In this document: in pieces, positions 60,207 through 64,000 of the stretch
Position numbering within the stretch: the first letter of the stretch is position 1
How the letters are laid out: each line of letters starts with the position of its first letter
NCBI GenBank assembly: GCA_965243335.1
Contig: OZ251545.1
Location: forward strand, 3,348,001 to 3,412,000
Direction of reading: 5' to 3'
Length of the DNA stretch: 64,000 nt
DNA from: JAJDXW01 sp965243335
GTDB lineage: Bacteria; Pseudomonadota; Gammaproteobacteria; HK1
Notes under the pieces: generated by a model
What the model saw: the letters and a program-made list of their open reading frames with translations, nothing else
What the model was told of the DNA's origin: nothing
The model's database searches: none
Position numbers and translations under genes: made by a program

Positions 60207-61928
60207 ATGGACGCGACGAGCTTCGGCGGGACGGGGAAGGCCGGCGACGGCGCCGCTGGCGGCGGCGACGGGCGGGGCGTCATGTTGACCCGGGAGCGGA
60301 TCGAGGCCGCGACCGCGGCCGGACACTGGCCGGACCGGACCGCCGGCGACTACCTGGACGAGGCCCTGCGCCGCCACCCGGACAAGGTCTTCGTCACCGG
60401 CTACCGGGCCGAGTCGGGTACCCGCGCCACCCTCTCCTACCGCGACCTCGACCGGCTCTCGCGCCGCATCGGGGCGGGGCTCGCGGCCCACGGCATCGGC
60501 AAGGGGGACGTGGTGGCGTTCCAGCTCCCCAACTGGTGGGAGTTCGCCGCGATCCACCTCGCCTGCGTGCGCATCGGCGCGATCTCGAACCCCCTGATGC
60601 CGATCTTCCGCGCCCGCGAGCTCGAATTCATGCTCTCGTTCGCGGAGACCCGCGCGCTCTTCATCCCGCGCGTCTTCCGCGGCTTCGAGTACGAGCCGAT
60701 GGTCGCGGGCCTGCGCGGGAAGCTGCCCCGCCTCGAGCACGTCTTCGTGCTGGGGGGCGAGGGCGAGGGCGCGGGCGGGAACGGGTTCGAGGCCGCCCTT
60801 CTCGACCGGCGCTGGGAGGACGAGACCGATACCCGGGCGCTCTTCGACGAGCGGCGGGCCGACCCGAACGAGGTGATCGAGATCTGCTACACCTCGGGGA
60901 CCACCGGGCAGCCGAAGGGGGTGATGCACACCAGCAACACGCTCGCCGCGTGCGTCGGGATCGGCCCCGCCCGGCTCGCCCTCGGCCCCGACACGGTGGT
61001 GCTCATGGCGTCGCCCCTCGCCCACCAGACCGGCTATCTCTACGGGCTCCTGATGCCGCTCCGGCTCGGCGCCCGCACCGTGCTGCAGGACGTCTGGGAC
61101 CCGGCCGCCGCCGCCCGCATCATCCACGACGAGCAGGCCACTTTCACGATCGGGGCGACCCCGTTCCTCGCCGACCTCGCCCACACCGACGCCCTGGAGC
61201 GCTACCCGACCGCCTCGCTCCAAATCTTCGCCACCGCCGGCGCCCCGGTCCCGCGCGTGCTCGTGCAGACCGCGACGGAGCGCCTCGGGGGGGCCTGCGT
61301 CGTCGCGGGCTGGGGCATGAGCGAGAACGGGCTCGTCACCTGCACCCTGCCGGACGACCCGCCGGAGAAGATCTTCGGGACCGACGGCGGCCCCTGGGCC
61401 GGGATGGAGGTGCGGGTGGTGGACGACGCGGGCGCCCCCGCGCCGCCCGGCGTGCCCGGCGATTTCCAGGCGCGCGGGGCGGCGAACTTCGTCGGCTACC
61501 TCAAGCGCCCGGAAGCGTGGGCGACGGACGAGGACGGCTGGTTCGACACCGGCGACGTCGCGGCCATGGACGAGGACGGCTACGTCCGCATCACGAGCCG
61601 CGCCAAGGACATCATCATCCGCGGGGGCGAGAACGTGCCCGTGGTCGAGGTGGAGGAGCTTCTCTACCGGCACCGGGCGGTGCGCGACGCGGCGATCGTC
61701 GCCATGCCCGACCCCCGCCTCGGGGAGCGGGGCTGCCTCTTCGTCACCCTGCGGCCCGGCGAATCCCTCGACTTCGAGTCCATGCAGCGCCACCTCGAGG
61801 AGCAGCAGCTCGCCAAGCAGTACTGGCCGGAACGCCTCGAGGTCATCGACGAGATGCCGCGCACCCCGAGCGGCAAGATCCAGAAGTTCAGGCTGCGCGA
61901 GATCGCGGCCGCCTACGGGCCGCGGTAA
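60207..61928 (+). CDS. AMP-binding acyl-CoA ligase (cyclohexanecarboxylate-CoA ligase-like)
   Basis: 573 residues from ATG 60207 after a GGAGGGAGAGG site; an upstream frame to 59967 lacks this. The P-loop-like motif YTSGTTGQPKG is at 228-238. Further adenylate-forming motifs are GWGMSENG (A5), GWFDTGDVAAMDEDGYVRI (A7), RAKDIIIRGGENVPVVEVEELL (A8) and PSGKIQKFRLRE with catalytic Lys (A10). Subgroup features resemble AliA and short/medium acyl-CoA ligases. Makes an acyl-CoA from a free carboxylate, ATP and CoA; the acid is unknown. Stands alone. Confidence 0.9.
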   Translation: MDATSFGGTGKAGDGAAGGGDGRGVMLTRERIEAATAAGHWPDRTAGDYLDEALRRHPDKVFVTGYRAESGTRATLSYRDLDRLSRRIGAGLAAHGIGKGDVVAFQLPNWWEFAAIHLACVRIGAISNPLMPIFRARELEFMLSFAETRALFIPRVFRGFEYEPMVAGLRGKLPRLEHVFVLGGEGEGAGGNGFEAALLDRRWEDETDTRALFDERRADPNEVIEICYTSGTTGQPKGVMHTSNTLAACVGIGPARLALGPDTVVLMASPLAHQTGYLYGLLMPLRLGARTVLQDVWDPAAAARIIHDEQATFTIGATPFLADLAHTDALERYPTASLQIFATAGAPVPRVLVQTATERLGGACVVAGWGMSENGLVTCTLPDDPPEKIFGTDGGPWAGMEVRVVDDAGAPAPPGVPGDFQARGAANFVGYLKRPEAWATDEDGWFDTGDVAAMDEDGYVRITSRAKDIIIRGGENVPVVEVEELLYRHRAVRDAAIVAMPDPRLGERGCLFVTLRPGESLDFESMQRHLEEQQLAKQYWPERLEVIDEMPRTPSGKIQKFRLREIAAAYGPR

Positions 61929-62159
61929 GCGCAGGCGCCGACGCGCGGCCGGGCCCCGGGTCCAAAGGCCCGTGCGCTGTTCATAAGTGATTGATATAGC
62001 GGAAAGAGAACAGGAGGCGAGATATTTTTCACCCCACGGCGGCGCTTGCGCGGGATCCTGGGAACGCTTGTGTCCTGCCCACCTTCGTCATTCCCGCGAA
62101 AGCGGGAATCCAAGCGTCCCGAGAACGCCTGGCGACGAGGCGTGCTACGCGGCGCGCGC
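61929..62159. repeat. Intergenic region with family A arm and family B unit
   Basis: A locally AT-rich stretch (61981-62035, including TAAGTGATTGATATAGCGGA) is followed by a family A left arm at 62056-62080 (CCTGGGAACGCTTGTGTCC) and a family B unit at 62087-62112. The convergent genes end on either side, so the AT-rich part may include terminator signals, though no clean hairpin with U-run is seen. Confidence 0.6.
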
Positions 62160-64000
62160 CTAGAACCGCACTTGCAGCTCAAGCCCCCCGCCGTATCCGC
62201 TCGTGCCGCTTCCGCTCGTGCGGTAGCCCGCCGCGGCCCGCACCACGACGTTCTCAGCCACCTCGAACACCCCGCCGGCCCCGAGATGCACCGACGCCGG
62301 ACGAACCTCCGTCTCCAGCAACTGCCCCCCGACCTTCACCTCCGTCTCGTCCGAGAGCTCGCGCTCCACGTCCAGCGAGCCGTACATCCGCCCCGAGGAC
62401 CCTCCCATCCCCAGCTCCGTCTCCACCATCACCCCCAGACGGCCCTTCACGCTCCTCGCGCCCTCCACCGACACCCGAGCACGCCCCGGGCCCCCCGCCG
62501 CCTCCATGTCCATGAAGTCGTCCAGATCGGCCTTCGACCACGACAACCCCCCGCGCGGCGTCACCAACGCCCTGCCCACCGGCATCCGCGCGCCCATCTC
62601 CACGCCCAGCGCATACCCCGCGCCGTCGACGTCCTTCTTCAGCAGCTCGCCGTGCTTATACGACTCGACCCCGACGTCGTACAACGTCAGCCCCGCCTGC
62701 GCGTCCACGTACAGGTCCCCGGACAGCCAGGTGGCGGACACCCCGCCCCCCAGCCCGTCCAGCTCCACCTCGCCCACGCCGCTCATCTGCGCCTTGCCCC
62801 CGAGCGCGTGCGCCGACACCCCCACCCGAGCGTTCTCGCCAGCGAGGAAATCGAACCCCGCACGCACGCCGCTCCGGCGGTGGTCGTAGGCGAGCTCCCC
62901 GGCCGTCGCCGCCTTCTTCGCCCGCCACTTGCCCCGCGCCGACTCCACCCGCGCCCAACCGCCGTTCGCATCCCGCGCCGACGACGTCCGCTCCGCCCAG
63001 GACGCCAGGCCGTTCATCTCCAGCAGCATCGACGGCAGCGCCTCGTACAAGCCGCAGCGTCCGTCCATCGCCTCCTTGCAGGAGAACGTCGCCGGAAGCC
63101 CGCTGGTGTCCAACCGGCCACGGTCGGTGACCGGCAGCGTCTTGGAGTAACCGGTGGGGACGCCGTTCTCGTCCACGCGGAAACGGACTTCGTCGACATC
63201 CTTCAGGGCGCCCTCCACCCGCTCGTAGGCATCTTCGGCGTCCTCCGGGTACTCGATCATGCGGTCGGTGACCACGGTCACGGCCACCTTGGTCGCCTCG
63301 TTGCCGCCGCCCCGGATGGCGTAGTCGGCGCCGTTGGCCTGCACACGCCCGCTCAGGCCCACGATCACGCTGCCGCCGCCGGTCAGATGCACCGCCGCCG
63401 CGCCGCCCGCGCCGCCCTTCACCTCGCCGCCGACGTACACCACCGCCGGGCCCGGGTCGTTCACCAGAATCCCCACCCCCGAGGCGCCCGCGTGCACCTT
63501 GCCCCCCTCCATGACCAGCACCGCGCCGCCGCCCGACAGGTGCACCGCCGCGTCCGTCCCCCCGGTCACCGTGCCGTAAACGGTGACGAGCTGGTTGAGC
63601 AGGCGAACCGCGCCGTGCGTCACCTCCACGAACTCATCGGGGTCTCCGGGATCTTCGCCCGGGGCGATGTTCGCGCCGAACCCGGGCGTGTACTTCCTGG
63701 CCAACATCAGGCCCTCGCCCGCATTCGCCACGTAGACGCCTGCCATGCTGCCGGTCACGCTCGCGTTCCTGGCCACGGTGACGCGGATGGCGTCGTTGTC
63801 GTCGTGGGGCGTCTCGTAGTAGGCGCGGATGCCGTCGTCGCGCGAGACGGTGGAGCCTTCTCCAGGTATGGTGACGCGGATGCCGTCCACGTCGGTGTCC
63901 GTTCCCGGATCCGTCGGACCCGATGGCGTGGGCGCGCACACACCGTCATCGCCGCGGGTCTGGCCCTCTTCGGGGCACGGCCGCAAGGGAAGCCCGCGGG
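62160..64000 (-). CDS. Autotransporter domain-containing outer-membrane protein, C-terminal part
   Basis: The frame is open to the right edge, so the N-terminus is missing; at least 613 residues are present. The distal part is a passenger with beta-helix-like repeats (AVHLSGGGAVLVMEGGKVHAGASGVGILV, AAVHLTGGGSVIVGLSGRVQANG). The last 280 residues are a 12-strand-type autotransporter barrel: GGWARVESARGKWRAKK, RSGVRAGFDFLAGENARVGVSAHAL, LYVDAQAGLTLYDVGVESYKHG, ALVTPRGGLSWSKADLDDF and a final strand GGGLELQVRF ending in Phe, as BAM substrates do. Type V secretion to the cell surface is expected. Possible role in adhesion is inference. Confidence 0.88.
   Translation of the reverse strand, partial: RGLPLRPCPEEGQTRGDDGVCAPTPSGPTDPGTDTDVDGIRVTIPGEGSTVSRDDGIRAYYETPHDDNDAIRVTVARNASVTGSMAGVYVANAGEGLMLARKYTPGFGANIAPGEDPGDPDEFVEVTHGAVRLLNQLVTVYGTVTGGTDAAVHLSGGGAVLVMEGGKVHAGASGVGILVNDPGPAVVYVGGEVKGGAGGAAAVHLTGGGSVIVGLSGRVQANGADYAIRGGGNEATKVAVTVVTDRMIEYPEDAEDAYERVEGALKDVDEVRFRVDENGVPTGYSKTLPVTDRGRLDTSGLPATFSCKEAMDGRCGLYEALPSMLLEMNGLASWAERTSSARDANGGWARVESARGKWRAKKAATAGELAYDHRRSGVRAGFDFLAGENARVGVSAHALGGKAQMSGVGEVELDGLGGGVSATWLSGDLYVDAQAGLTLYDVGVESYKHGELLKKDVDGAGYALGVEMGARMPVGRALVTPRGGLSWSKADLDDFMDMEAAGGPGRARVSVEGARSVKGRLGVMVETELGMGGSSGRMYGSLDVERELSDETEVKVGGQLLETEVRPASVHLGAGGVFEVAENVVVRAAAGYRTSGSGTSGYGGGLELQVRF

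Overview
This 64 kb window is a very GC-rich (roughly 70%) bacterial chromosome fragment, most likely from an uncultured gammaproteobacterium. Support comes from a Pst/PhoBR locus, twin-CxxCH cytochrome c4 next to dsbA, Gld-type ABC genes, twin-arginine and Sec signal peptides, an outer-membrane autotransporter, and a large load of short palindromic intergenic repeats. There are no rRNA genes, no CRISPR array and no intact insertion sequence.

Layout. 1-6110: iron uptake; a FutA-like iron-binding protein runs off the left edge, and an imelysin / di-heme oxidoreductase (DUF1111) / imelysin / DUF1513 operon follows, each unit preceded by a Fur-box-like site. 6648-9886: a fatty acid desaturase and a CmcJ/NvfI-family protein, divergent from an isopenicillin-N-synthase-like oxygenase. 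9969-13558: a 955-residue fusion (SprT-like protease with two KOW-like repeats, RNase H-like exonuclease, DUF429, P-loop kinase) followed 5 nt later by a PurZ-like adenylosuccinate synthetase that is cut short. 13450-14600: a lower-GC insert with tRNA-like sequences and a HEPN plus two-CBS protein, next to a DUF433 antitoxin. 15331-17581: a broken Sel1-trypsin gene and a Uma2 nuclease.

17997-29985: two sugar ABC loci with dehydrogenases. Locus A (binding protein, two permeases, Gfo/Idh/MocA enzyme) has no ATPase. Locus B (Tat-exported binding protein, 3-hydroxyisobutyrate-type dehydrogenase, two permeases, UgpC/MsmX ATPase) ends against a convergent SDR. 30042-38042: the phosphate regulon pstS-pstC-pstA-pstB-phoU-phoB-phoR, all on the minus strand. 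38368-39985: copper delivery to cytochrome oxidase (SCO1, PCuAC) plus an unknown protein. 40046-49776: cysE, branched-chain aminotransferase, an M16C protease, a base-excision glycosylase, a small unknown protein, an acuI-like reductase, dsbA and cytochrome c4. 50440-54675: a second Uma2 protein, an AT-rich origin-like region, rpmE, a PEP mutase/isocitrate lyase family enzyme and a histidine phosphatase. 54746-59723: a Gld-type ABC exporter operon. 60207-61928: an acyl-CoA ligase. 62160-64000: the C-terminal part of an autotransporter.

Intergenic space is dominated by three repeat families: an ~86 bp palindrome whose arms covary between copies, a 26 bp dRS3-like palindrome, and a ~40 bp element. 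They cluster together at gene ends. The strongest candidate for an undescribed system is 9969-14942: nucleic-acid-processing and nucleotide-metabolism domains next to a HEPN-CBS gene on a transferred segment.
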